This document shows positions 51,866-61,373 of a stretch of DNA of 64,000 nucleotides, piece by piece. Numbering within the stretch: position 1 is the first letter of the stretch; the number at the start of each line of letters is the position of its first letter. This DNA comes from Rhynchopus euleeides. Taxonomy: Eukaryota > Euglenozoa > Diplonemea > Diplonemida > Diplonemidae. The notes beneath the pieces were generated by a model. It did not search any database. It saw only the letters and a list, made by a program, of their open reading frames with translations, and had not been told where the DNA came from. Both the position numbers and the translations under genes were made by a program. Location: the NCBI GenBank assembly GCA_963210315.1, contig OY723248.1:1256727-1320726 (forward strand), given 5' to 3'.

Positions 51866-53368
51866 ATGGTTCTTGACGCCGAGAAGAAGGTGAAGGCGAA
51901 GGCAAAGGCTGTCAAGCCGAAGCCGAAGTCCGAGACGTCACCCAAGGCAGGCAAGGGCGCTGCCAAGGCTGGCAAGGCTGCGACCAAGACCAAGGCAGCC
52001 AAGGCGGAGAAGCCGAAGAAGGCAAAGGCAAAGAAGCCTGCCCAGGAGAAGGTCGCGCCTGCTGCTGTGACATATGAGCGTGATGCCCTGTTCGGGGGTC
52101 TGTACACCTACTACGACCCGCATGTGACGGAGGGTGACAATGTGGTGCTGCGCCAGCCGGAGGTTGCCTTCGAGAACAGCGCCGCTCCGGCAGACCTGAA
52201 GATCAGCGCGCCGATGCCTGCCCCTGAGCTGTCGGAGGGCGCTGCCTTCCCAGCGAAGGCGAACGTTCCGACATCGAAGAAGGCCAAGCATGTTAGCCTC
52301 AACCGCGAGCTCACCTTCATCGACGCTCTCTACCCCCTGTTCTGCAAAGAGAGCGACTTCCTGGCGAAGAAGGTCGTGTCCTCCAAGAAGGAGGCGAAGA
52401 GGTTTGAGTCGAAGAGCCTCCCCGCCTCCAAGGCGATCGGGCAGGGCTTCGTGTCAGCCGATGTGTCTGTCATGCGGCGCGTGGCGCAGGCCAAGCTCCT
52501 CTTCCTGCAGGGAAGCGGGAAGGACGTGCTGGCGCAGCGCACCAACGGGCAGCACCTCGCTTTCTGCTTCGGGGGGCACTGGGTGAAGAAGGGCGACATC
52601 ACAGGCGCGCCTGCAGTGCCGCACGACGTGCTTTACACCCGCTTCACCAAGATGGGCAAGGCACTGCCGCGCGTCTTCAAGGTCTTCTCAAAAGCCAAGG
52701 CTAAGCCCAGCCTGCTGGGATGCAACCTCGTCAGCGCCGATGCCGCCAACGTGCTGCCGCTGTGCTCCGAATGCGCAGGCGCATCCCACGGCGTGCTGGG
52801 CATGGCCCTGCAGTCCCCTCACTACGGCGAGGCCTTCTTCCAGGCAGCAGGGCCCTTCACACACGACGTGGTGGCCAGGACAAGCGACGGGAGGGGCATC
52901 GCAGATGCGATGATGTCGTGGTGGTTCCGCGAAGGCCTTGTCGCGACACCTGCCTCCCTGCTGGACCCCGAGGCACAGGAACCTGTGGACCACGAGCAGG
53001 TCGAGGGCGTGCTGCAGGCGCTGGGTGTGGCAGCCGAGCTCAGCAACCCCTCCCTGGAGCTGCTGATGGACACTTTCCGGAAGTCCAACGTGCCGGGTTA
53101 CGACGATGCCCTGCTGCGTGTGCTGGAGCTGCTGGTCCGCAAGCTGTCGGCGGAGAAGGTGGAGGAGAGGGAGGTTGATGGCGGGGCCGAGGGCGGCGAC
53201 GTGGGGCACGAGGAGCTGGAGGAGGAGGTGGAGGAGGTGGAGGAGATGGAGGAGGACGAAGAGGAGGAAGAGGAGGAGGATGAAGAAGAGGAGGAAGAGG
53301 AGGACGAGGATGACGAGGATGATGATGATGACGATGCCACCGATGAGCATGACGACGGTGCCTTCTAA
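51866..53368 (+). CDS. Protein with lysine-rich N terminus and acidic tail, 500 aa
   Basis: Residues 1-70 are Lys/Ala/Pro repeats (VKAKAKAVKPKPKSE, AKAEKPKKAKAKKP), like histone H1 tails. Residues ~75-440 form an apparently globular region (LYTYYDPHVTEGDNVV, NRELTFIDALYPLFCKE, MRRVAQAKLLFLQGSG, GQHLAFCFGGHWVKKGD) that I cannot assign. The C-terminal ~60 residues are nearly all Glu and Asp. The combination suggests a nuclear or nucleolar protein that handles basic partners such as histones or ribosomal proteins, but that is inference from charge. It is a single exon; the ATG lies after CACA in ACACAATGG. It is on the host + strand, 1.3 kb after the transposon nest. Confidence 0.68.
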   Translation: MVLDAEKKVKAKAKAVKPKPKSETSPKAGKGAAKAGKAATKTKAAKAEKPKKAKAKKPAQEKVAPAAVTYERDALFGGLYTYYDPHVTEGDNVVLRQPEVAFENSAAPADLKISAPMPAPELSEGAAFPAKANVPTSKKAKHVSLNRELTFIDALYPLFCKESDFLAKKVVSSKKEAKRFESKSLPASKAIGQGFVSADVSVMRRVAQAKLLFLQGSGKDVLAQRTNGQHLAFCFGGHWVKKGDITGAPAVPHDVLYTRFTKMGKALPRVFKVFSKAKAKPSLLGCNLVSADAANVLPLCSECAGASHGVLGMALQSPHYGEAFFQAAGPFTHDVVARTSDGRGIADAMMSWWFREGLVATPASLLDPEAQEPVDHEQVEGVLQALGVAAELSNPSLELLMDTFRKSNVPGYDDALLRVLELLVRKLSAEKVEEREVDGGAEGGDVGHEELEEEVEEVEEMEEDEEEEEEEDEEEEEEEDEDDEDDDDDDATDEHDDGAF

Positions 53369-54990
53369 GAGGCTAGTCGGGGGATGTGTGGCACAGATCT
53401 GCTCCGAGATGCGTTTCCTCTTTTTCACATTGGGGAGGGTGCACAGCACAGCGCGACATGAAGTCATGCCACATGCCCCTGCCGCAACCAACCCTTGACA
53501 ACGATCTCAGCTCTTCTATTGACTTTCGCCTTCTGTGATTTTGCCATATATTTTTTTTTACCCCACACCCCCCTGGGCTGCTTTGCTGCAGTGCGCAGCT
53601 TCTGACTCACTGCCCAGGAGGTATCGCTCCCCCCCACCATCCCACCATCCCACCCCACACCCCACCCCCTTTCGGCAACCCGGCTGCCGTGCACCCCGTG
53701 CTTGCCAGTATCCTCCAGTTGCCACAGCAAAACAAAACCCTTCTTCTGCGAGCCCATTTTTTGGACCTCTAGATTCACGCATTTCTCTGGCCACTCAGAC
53801 CACCCCCACCCCCCCGCTTCCCCCCACATTCTTCTGTGGGGGGGCGGGGGCGGAGATAGCTGTTACATCTTGCCCGTGTGTGGTGATACCCTCCTCCTCT
53901 GTGGTGCACTGTCCCGTGGACTGCCATGTGTTGGGCTTCCCACTTGCGGGTGTCGGTCTGTACATCTGCCGTGCCCGTCTGCCACAGCTGCGATAAGTCC
54001 ACCGGTCTGATTATCCCACACGGGATGCCCGGTGTCGCAGCTGCGGTGCAGCCGCGCTGCTGCATGTCTCGGGGGGCAGGACGTGTTTGCGGCATACCTT
54101 TCCCCTAGCCACGCGTGGTGCTGCTGCTTCCCCTTTGCGAATGCCCCCACATGCACACTTCTCTGCTGCGTTGGTAACACACCGGCGAGGGGTGTGTGTG
54201 TGTGTGCTTCATGATTCAGCCTTTTTTTTCTATTCAAAGCGCGATACCTTTCTTTGGATGACAATCCAAAGCCAGCGTACAACCTCTCAGAGTGCGGCGC
54301 GCGTGCCACTTCCCTGCGCCGGAAGAAGGCTTCTCTCGAGCAGGGAGAATCCCCGGAGGGGGTGCACTGCAGAGGCTTTCGTTAAATACCCTTCGTGTGC
54401 GAGTGAGTGAAAATGTAGCTGGATAGTCAGCTGTAGATTCGGCTCCCGCTTCTATGGATTGTGGGCGGTGGCGAGGGGTGTGTGCATCTGTGGGAGAGGT
54501 GGGTGTAGGGGGGGGTGCGTGAGGCGAACGAGAGATGCGATTAATATACCCCCTCGCAAAATACAGCAAGAGAGAAAGGGAGAGAGAGACGCATCGACAG
54601 TGCAGAAAGGAGCCTTGGGCACACCTCCCACCCCTTCACACCCCATCCATCCTGCGCCCATGGGCCCATTCTGCATGATGTCCACCCCCGCTCCCCCTCC
54701 CGCTTTCAAAACAAACTGCCCGGACCCACCCGCCCGACAGTACACTACCCCCACACTCTCTAGAGCCCCCTTTCAGCAGCAATGGCCTCTGCCCTGACAG
54801 ACACCACCGCTGCGTAGTAGCCTTCTCCACCCAGCCGGAAGCAAACCACGGCACGTCCTCCCCCCCCCCCCCCCCTCTCTCTCTCCCTCCCATCTCCCAT
54901 ACACACACCCAACCGCACCTCGGTATCCCTTGACTATACCTTTTCCTCTTCTGATTTGCTTCGCTGCCCACGCCCACCCCGCTCTCTGCA
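53369..54990. other. Intergenic stretch
   Basis: No gene seen. Long C/T tracts occur near 53625-53670 and 54860-54895. The region would hold the 3' UTR of the previous gene and the trans-splice region of the polymerase gene, although no AG lies between the last pyrimidine tract and the polymerase ATG. Confidence 0.5.
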
Positions 54991-57342
54991 ATGGCGGCAG
55001 AGGTGGCGAGGCCAGTTAGGAGAGGGGCTGTGGAGAAGGGCACCCCAGCAGCACCGTGCCACAGCAGCGGCAGGGCCACCGCCGCGAAGCGGAAGCACGA
55101 TGTCCTGCGTGAGGTGGAGGCCCTCCTCCCTTCCGACTCCGATTCCGACAGCCCGCCCCGCCACCCCGCAGAGCGGCGCGGGCTCCTCTGCGGGGTCAAA
55201 GCTGCTGCCAAGCCACCCGCCTCCGCCTCCACCACCCCACCCCGAAAGCGGGTCCGCCCACCCGACGCCGCTGCGCCCCACCCCGCGCCGCCGGCAGCCC
55301 CCGAGGCATTCGCCTTCACCCGGGTGGACTACACTCCAGCCCCACCCCCGCAGGCCCAACACCCGGGACAGACCCCGGATGCGCTGCAGGGCTGCGTGCT
55401 GCCGCCTCCACAGGACAGCCGTGCTGCCGAGCCACCCCCTGGCGCTGTCTTCCGCGGCAAGACCTTTGCGGTGGTTATCGGGGGGCGTTCCCTCGGTGGG
55501 GTTCGTGCCAAAGCGCTCGGTGCGGTGATACAGAAGAATGGCGGGTCTCTCCTCCCTGGCAGTGCGCTCGGCGCTGCGGATTATGTGATAATAGGGTTCG
55601 ACAGCACCGACCAGCTCTCGAGGTTTCTGAGGGACAAGCTGGCGGAGGGCAGCCGCGCTGATCCCAACAGCACCCTCCTCCGCCGCGCCTTCGGCCCCAC
55701 CCAGAAGCTCTGCCCGCCCAGCTGGGTGAGTCAGTGCGTCACACGCAGGAGCATCGTCCCACCCCCTGCAGCCCTACAGCCGCACGGAGGCTTTGCGCCA
55801 GACGGCTGCCTCTACACATCCGCCCTGCGGGCGGCGCCGCGGAGTGGCGGCGGTGGCGGCGGTGGAAGCGCAGGCCCGGGCCCCCCTCCCAGCAGGACGA
55901 CCCCCGTGGGGTCACCAGCAGCGGCCCCCACCGGGGGTGGCAGCGGTGGTGCAGGGGGTGTGGTGGTGGCCCCTCTGTTCGGCGCGGACCCGCTGCAGGT
56001 GGGGTCCATCCGCGACCGGACCGGGATGCCGAAGGGGAAGGACGACGCGGGGTTCATCCCCGTGTTCTTCTCAGGCGAGGGCGGGGGCGTCGCAGGGGGC
56101 CCCCCGTGCCTCCCGGAGGGGGGAGGCGATGGAGGCGCGCCTCCACCGCAGCACACGGGTTCTGTCAGCTTCGCGGCCCGGGGGAACCGGCTGCCGCCGA
56201 AGGGTATCTTCGCCTGCGAGAAGCCCCACGTGGAGGGGGGTGGGGAGGAGGCGGGGAAGCCGGGGTCGGGGGCTGCCCTGAATGAGAACCTCATCAGCGA
56301 GCTGTCGAGGCTGCAGGAGGTGTATGCCAAGCTGGGGGATCACTGGAGGAAGTATGCATACAGCAAGGCGATTGCCGTCATCAGGAAGTGGAAGTCGGAG
56401 ATACGCGCCAAGGCGGACATCGAGCATGTCAGAGGGATCGGGTCGAAGATTGCGGATAAAATCGACGAGATTCTGAAGAAGGGAACCACCGGGAAGATGC
56501 AGTATTTCAACGGCTGTGAGGAGGTCACCGTTGTGACAATGTTTGCTAAAATATGGGGGGTCGGCCCGGTCACCGCGCAGCGCCTCTACAAGACACACCA
56601 CATCACAAGCATCGAAGAGCTCAGGCTGCAGCAGCACCAGGTGCTGAACCAGCAGCAGCAGGTCGGGTTGCGGTACATCGAGGAACTACAGCACCGCATC
56701 CCCAGATCGGAGGTGGACTGCATGAAGCGGATCATATCGAAGGCTGTGAAGGCTGTTAACCCCGACCTGGCGATGGAGATCTGTGGGTCATACCGCAGGG
56801 GAAAGGACACATGCGGCGATGCTGATGTGATTCTCTGCGACCCTTCAGGCAGGCCTTCCACAGGAATGTTGAAGAAGGCCGTGATGAAGCTGTCGCAGCT
56901 GGGTTTCATCACGGATGAGCTGACAAGCGCTTACATGAATGATGTGAATGCCAAAGAGGACCACGACAGCTTTATGGGGGTTTGCCAGATGCCCCCGTGC
57001 CGCGATGCAGCGACGTGCCCCCACGCCCACCTCTGTGAGGTTGCCCCGCAGCTGTCGCCCACAACCCATCTGCACCGCCGCATCGACATCAAGCTGTACA
57101 CCCCCGAGCAATACCCCTTTGCGCTGCTGTACTTCACAGGGTCTGACTACTTCAACAGGTCGATGAGGCTCTATTGCCATAAAAGGGGTTACTCCCTTTC
57201 GGACAAGGGCATCCAGCCTGTCGTGAGGGTTGCAAAGGAGGTTGTGCATGAAGGGGCATACCTTCAGGGGTGCCGTATGGAGAAGGACATATTCGATCTT
57301 CTCGGCCTTCAGTATAAAACGCCTGAAGAGCGGAATGTTTGA
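54991..57342 (+). CDS. POLL: DNA polymerase lambda-like family X polymerase, 783 aa
   Basis: Pol lambda fills short gaps in base-excision repair and non-homologous end joining. Residues ~152-255 form a BRCT domain ending PPSWVSQCV. Residues 260-425 are a Gly/Pro-rich linker. Residues ~431-500 are the 8-kDa dRP-lyase domain (YSKAIAVIRKWK, RGIGSKIADKIDEIL with the lyase Lys), and a helix-hairpin-helix follows (FAKIWGVGPVTAQRLY). The palm holds CGSYRRGKDTCGDADV near 598, with catalytic Asp-x-Asp, and HRRIDIKLY near 697 with the third Asp. YFTGSDYFNRSMR near 713 and the C-terminal EKDIFDLLGLQY match the human enzyme. A ~20-residue Cys/His insertion lies at 670-692. It is longer than human Pol lambda (575 aa), mainly because of the linker and N terminus. 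It is a single exon. Confidence 0.95.
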   Translation: MAAEVARPVRRGAVEKGTPAAPCHSSGRATAAKRKHDVLREVEALLPSDSDSDSPPRHPAERRGLLCGVKAAAKPPASASTTPPRKRVRPPDAAAPHPAPPAAPEAFAFTRVDYTPAPPPQAQHPGQTPDALQGCVLPPPQDSRAAEPPPGAVFRGKTFAVVIGGRSLGGVRAKALGAVIQKNGGSLLPGSALGAADYVIIGFDSTDQLSRFLRDKLAEGSRADPNSTLLRRAFGPTQKLCPPSWVSQCVTRRSIVPPPAALQPHGGFAPDGCLYTSALRAAPRSGGGGGGGSAGPGPPPSRTTPVGSPAAAPTGGGSGGAGGVVVAPLFGADPLQVGSIRDRTGMPKGKDDAGFIPVFFSGEGGGVAGGPPCLPEGGGDGGAPPPQHTGSVSFAARGNRLPPKGIFACEKPHVEGGGEEAGKPGSGAALNENLISELSRLQEVYAKLGDHWRKYAYSKAIAVIRKWKSEIRAKADIEHVRGIGSKIADKIDEILKKGTTGKMQYFNGCEEVTVVTMFAKIWGVGPVTAQRLYKTHHITSIEELRLQQHQVLNQQQQVGLRYIEELQHRIPRSEVDCMKRIISKAVKAVNPDLAMEICGSYRRGKDTCGDADVILCDPSGRPSTGMLKKAVMKLSQLGFITDELTSAYMNDVNAKEDHDSFMGVCQMPPCRDAATCPHAHLCEVAPQLSPTTHLHRRIDIKLYTPEQYPFALLYFTGSDYFNRSMRLYCHKRGYSLSDKGIQPVVRVAKEVVHEGAYLQGCRMEKDIFDLLGLQYKTPEERNV

Positions 57343-57980
57343 TTGCGGAGGGGGTGGGGGTGGATGGGTGGGTGTTTTCTCCAAGCATTCGTGGGCTGTG
57401 TATTATTGCCCTCTCTGCCATCATCTAGAGTTTTTTTTGGATTTTTTATTGTATTTTTTTACGCCCACTCACAGAATTGGTCCATACCCGGGAGTGGTGT
57501 GCACAAAGAGTGTAGTGTTGGCTGTATTCCGACAAAGCAGGAAGGCACAGTTCACCAAACATCTCGAATGCAGACAGTCTGTGTGGCCAACTCACTTCTG
57601 ACCCCGGGGCCCCGGATTTTAATGCAGTGTTTCAAGACAATCTGTGTCCGGATCATTCCTGAACCCGATATTTTCAGGACGACCTCAGGTCGGCCTTGTA
57701 TCTTGCGTGTATTATTTGTACTTGTGGCTTCAGCGAAGAGGTTCTCAGCAAAAGGCAGATAGGCACCGTGGAACGGATGCCATGCGATTCTTCAACACCA
57801 GATGTCTCACCCTCCGTGGCAAAAGAAGAATGCCGTGCAGGCACAACCTGCCCGACTGATGCCGCACCCCCACCCTGCACTGCACTGCCTATCGCCACCC
57901 TGCTTGCTGTTGCTTTGGATAAGCCGCACCCCGCCACGGGCACCACCTTGCAACTGAATGGGTGTTGCACCTGGCATGAT
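57343..57980. other. Intergenic stretch
   Basis: No separate gene. An open frame in phase with the next gene reaches back to 57696, but the region lacks coding character and a signal peptide begins only at 58017. Confidence 0.55.
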
Positions 57981-58001
57981 TCCACACCACCCCCCCAGCA
58001 G
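57981..58001 (+). promoter_or_regulatory. Candidate splice acceptor of the membrane protein gene
   Basis: TCCACACCACCCCCCCAGCAG gives AG at 57997-57998 and 58000-58001, 15-18 nt before the ATG at 58017. It fits spliced-leader addition. Confidence 0.42.
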
Positions 58002-58016
58002 TCACATGTGGTCGCC

Positions 58017-61000
58017 ATGACGGCACTCCTTTGGGTCGTGGGCACCGCTGTGCTTGCGGCTGCGCCTCGACAGCAGTTTGAAGCATATGGAGAGTACCCA
58101 GCCGGTGTACTGTCGGCGGATGGAGAACGGCTTGCCACACACGACGATGGCGTGTTGATCGTATACACCCTCGAGGACAAGTCATTCCAGAAGAATGCTT
58201 CGTGGAAGTGCGGGTCCCCCGTGATCGCCTTCTCCCTCGATGCCCAGCAGGTCATGTGCATGCAGGACGACCTGATGCTGTTCGACCTCACTGCCAGGAC
58301 TGCACGCACTATCATGACACACGAGGAGATTCTAATCGAAACTAGGCACGCCATGGTCAAGCCGCAGCTGACGAGCCTCACTTTCACTGGCAGCACGGGT
58401 GTTGCAGTTGCAACCTTTGGTCTGATGAGCACCTTGCTCATCCGACTGGCGCCGGACAAGGTGTCTGTGACCTCAGTCCCCTTTCCGGACTGGGGTGTGC
58501 GGCGGGCAGTGCTCTCCTCGGACCGCAAGCTGCTTGCGATGTCTTCTCCATCCCGCCTGCAGGTCGTGCGGTGTAACGATACGGAGCTGGTTTTCAGGCA
58601 CACGTCAGCCACCATGTCAGGGCTGGCCTTCTGGAGGCACCCGACGGAGCCACAGGATGAAGATACCGTGGTCTTCACAAATGGGTCCGGCCTGTTCAAG
58701 GCAGATGTCGACACGTGGGATGTGAGCCTTGCCTTCTCAGGGAATTTCACTGGGTTTGTTGGTTTTAGCAATAACGCGCAGGTCTTTGCGACAGCAGAAT
58801 ACAGTTGGGATCAGGTCAGCAAACGCGATTCCTACATCCCCATGATCTACGAGACTGCGTCAGGGCGCAACCTGGTGGCAGGTGTGCTCAATATGTTGGA
58901 AAAACCCTCCCTGAGCGTGAGTGTGGCAGATAACAGCAGACGCGGGTTGTGGGTTTCCGAAATCATGGCATGGAACGGCCTGATGGAGGTGCTCGACACA
59001 CCGGGGTTCCGAGCCGTGACCCCCCCACCGCCCCCCCTGCCGGCGCCTGACTGCGACACGCTTATCTACACGAGGCGCGAGGCGACCTCTTCCGCATCCA
59101 TCAGAATGTCACCAGATGGCTCTCTCATCGCTGCATGTAACATCGCCACACAGACACTCGCGCTCCTCGATGCAACCACCTCAGACTCGCAGGTCACATT
59201 CATGCCGTGTGGGAACCCTTCTGCGGTGTTCTTCTCAAGCAACACCACCTCGTTAATCCACAAGGCTGAGGATGTCCTCCTCCTCTACTCCATCGAGAGC
59301 ATGTCACCCCTGTTCTATTGGAATCTCCCGAACACCATTGCCGCGGGGTTCCACCAGGATGGTGCCTTTGTCATTGCAGTGTCCTCCGGGGACGGCTACC
59401 GCGTGCTCTCCCTGAGCACCGAAACAGGGAACTCCGAATCAGTCGAGGTGCCTGGTGGCCTGGCCTGGGATGGAGAACCTTCCGGAAACGGCCGCCCCAT
59501 AGATCTCCAGGGGGCATGTCTGTCGCCAGATGCGCAGTTGATTGCCTTGCATACCTACAACGGCACCACAGGTGTGCTCACATTGATCCGTGCCAGCTCG
59601 GCAGAAATCCTCTGGATCAGATCAGACATGCCACACAGTTTCAATTTCACTTTCTTCCACTCCGGTAGCGGTCCATTCGGGTTGGTCTATACTACCCCCT
59701 TCGAGATCGTGAACCTGGACCTCAGGACAGGTTTAATCTTGGCGAACAGAGTATTCTTTGATCGGCTCCAGATGCTGTCCCTAGTTGGGCTGTCGCAGGG
59801 CGATGCAAGTGTTGTGCAGTATATACCCCCGCAGCTGAGGGTGACAGGGCTTGACTCGGCGGCTGACGGGATCATCTGCACAGCTCTGCTCTCCAATATC
59901 AAGTCTATCACCGTCTCCGCCGATGGGACACGGGCTGCGGTGCTGGTGGGGACCACGCTGTTCACCTTCTCCGTGCCGCACAACCCGGTGACGGGTGCGC
60001 CGCCGACCTCTGTCCCCGCCACCCTCACGCCACGGAGCTGCAGCGAAGGGGATATCATTGCCCAACACAACGACCCGACGCGTGCCATTTCATTCTCCTG
60101 GGCTAACTCCACCCTGCATTTTCCGGTGTGCACCCACCAATCCTTCTTCGGCATGCCCGTAGCCGAGCTCATGCAAGCGGTGCCCTATGAGATTTATCGC
60201 TTTGTCGGTGCCCCGACAAATGGCTGCCAAGCAGTTGCCATCACTTCGGATCATATCTACGTCGCATGGGCGCACGGCGTGGAAGTCACCGTCAAAAATG
60301 TGCTAAGCTATAGGGAGACCGAAATGCCGACCTCGTCGAGTGCGGATGTTGTCGAGCTCGCCCTCTCCCCCGACGACGAGCTGCTGGCGGGGATGGACTC
60401 TGAGGGACGCACCACCGTGTGGAGGCGCAGGGATGGCGGGGTTGTGAAGGAAATCCCCTCCAGCGACCCGAATGCAAGTCCAGGACGTGGTCTCGTCTTC
60501 TCCGAGGATGGCCGCCGACTCGCTGTGCCCAGAGGTGCCTCTGGTGGCTTCTACGACACGCAGGCATGGGTGGAGGTGGCATCAGCAGACAACACCCCAC
60601 GTAGCAGTTTTGCACTCTCGTGGGATTTCACCACCATCGCGTTGCCGGGGAAGAATGGTGCTGTGGTGCGGAATGTTACGACCGGGGATGTCTTGGTTGA
60701 GCTCGTTACGACCGAGCCTGCGCGTTCCCTCAAGTTCTCTCCAGACGGGTCGCTTGTGGTGACGTCGCATTTGTCTGCCTTCCTGGTGGTGTGGGATGTC
60801 GCCACCGGGCAGCAGATGCAAGAGCTGTGCCTACAGAACGGCAACTTCTTCTCCGCCAGTATTTCCTTCGTCCCAGATGGGTCGGCCGTGGGGGTGGCCA
60901 CCGGGGTGAACTGGGTTCTCTTCAACCTGTCGGGGCTGCCGGGTGCGACTTTTGCGCCCGACACTGCCGTGCCGACAGCTCTGCCTAGCACAGCCGCACC

Positions 61001-61373
61001 GACCGCCGTGCCGACGGATGTTCCCACCGCGGCGCCGACACCCACACCCCCTGATACCGACACCCCTCTGCCGTCAACAGCGCTGCCGCATGGGTTCCGC
61101 TTCACCATGGCACCACCGACACCCCAGCCGGAGGAAAAGTCCAGCATGAATACAGAAACGATTGTCGTGGTTGCCGTGCTGTCCACTCTGGCGGTGGTGG
61201 TGATTGCGGTCATCTTCTACATCCGACGCCGCTCGTCCGCATTCCAGGAGGCGAGGCTGCAGGCTGTCATGGAGGAGGACATGCATGACATGAATGGAAC
61301 TGACGTTGACAGCTACAGCAGTGCCGGTGACGGTGATTATGTCTTGCAGGGCGACTATGAGGTTGCCTTGTGA
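58017..61373 (+). CDS. Type I membrane protein with extracellular beta-propeller, 1118 aa
   Basis: The start at 58017 gives a clean signal peptide (MTALLWVVGTAVLAAAP). Residues ~25-980 are beta-propeller-like: recurring S-x-DG-x-LLA blocks with strand pairs (LSADGERLATHDDG, SSDRKLLAMSSP, MSPDGSLIAACN, LSPDDELLAGMD, FSPDGSLVVTSH-LSAFLVVWD), as in WD40/YVTN-like repeats, probably two propellers. Then comes a Thr/Pro/Ala stalk of ~55 residues (TALPSTAAPTAVPTDVPTAA-type), likely O-glycosylated. One transmembrane helix follows (IVVVAVLSTLAVVVIAVIFYI) with a RRR stop-transfer signal and a ~50-residue acidic cytoplasmic tail. N-x-S/T sites are frequent in the ectodomain. The ligand is unknown. It could be a surface adhesin or receptor. 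I recognise no ortholog. It is a single exon. Confidence 0.78.
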   Translation: MTALLWVVGTAVLAAAPRQQFEAYGEYPAGVLSADGERLATHDDGVLIVYTLEDKSFQKNASWKCGSPVIAFSLDAQQVMCMQDDLMLFDLTARTARTIMTHEEILIETRHAMVKPQLTSLTFTGSTGVAVATFGLMSTLLIRLAPDKVSVTSVPFPDWGVRRAVLSSDRKLLAMSSPSRLQVVRCNDTELVFRHTSATMSGLAFWRHPTEPQDEDTVVFTNGSGLFKADVDTWDVSLAFSGNFTGFVGFSNNAQVFATAEYSWDQVSKRDSYIPMIYETASGRNLVAGVLNMLEKPSLSVSVADNSRRGLWVSEIMAWNGLMEVLDTPGFRAVTPPPPPLPAPDCDTLIYTRREATSSASIRMSPDGSLIAACNIATQTLALLDATTSDSQVTFMPCGNPSAVFFSSNTTSLIHKAEDVLLLYSIESMSPLFYWNLPNTIAAGFHQDGAFVIAVSSGDGYRVLSLSTETGNSESVEVPGGLAWDGEPSGNGRPIDLQGACLSPDAQLIALHTYNGTTGVLTLIRASSAEILWIRSDMPHSFNFTFFHSGSGPFGLVYTTPFEIVNLDLRTGLILANRVFFDRLQMLSLVGLSQGDASVVQYIPPQLRVTGLDSAADGIICTALLSNIKSITVSADGTRAAVLVGTTLFTFSVPHNPVTGAPPTSVPATLTPRSCSEGDIIAQHNDPTRAISFSWANSTLHFPVCTHQSFFGMPVAELMQAVPYEIYRFVGAPTNGCQAVAITSDHIYVAWAHGVEVTVKNVLSYRETEMPTSSSADVVELALSPDDELLAGMDSEGRTTVWRRRDGGVVKEIPSSDPNASPGRGLVFSEDGRRLAVPRGASGGFYDTQAWVEVASADNTPRSSFALSWDFTTIALPGKNGAVVRNVTTGDVLVELVTTEPARSLKFSPDGSLVVTSHLSAFLVVWDVATGQQMQELCLQNGNFFSASISFVPDGSAVGVATGVNWVLFNLSGLPGATFAPDTAVPTALPSTAAPTAVPTDVPTAAPTPTPPDTDTPLPSTALPHGFRFTMAPPTPQPEEKSSMNTETIVVVAVLSTLAVVVIAVIFYIRRRSSAFQEARLQAVMEEDMHDMNGTDVDSYSSAGDGDYVLQGDYEVAL

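Noticed and set aside
52688-53491. 267-codon minus-strand frame with Leu/Val runs
   Set aside because: Antisense image of the Glu/Asp tail; the apparent hydrophobic runs come from the complement of GAG/GAC codons.
57674-58771. 365-codon minus-strand frame
   Set aside because: Antisense to the membrane beta-propeller gene, which has a signal peptide, repeats and a transmembrane helix.
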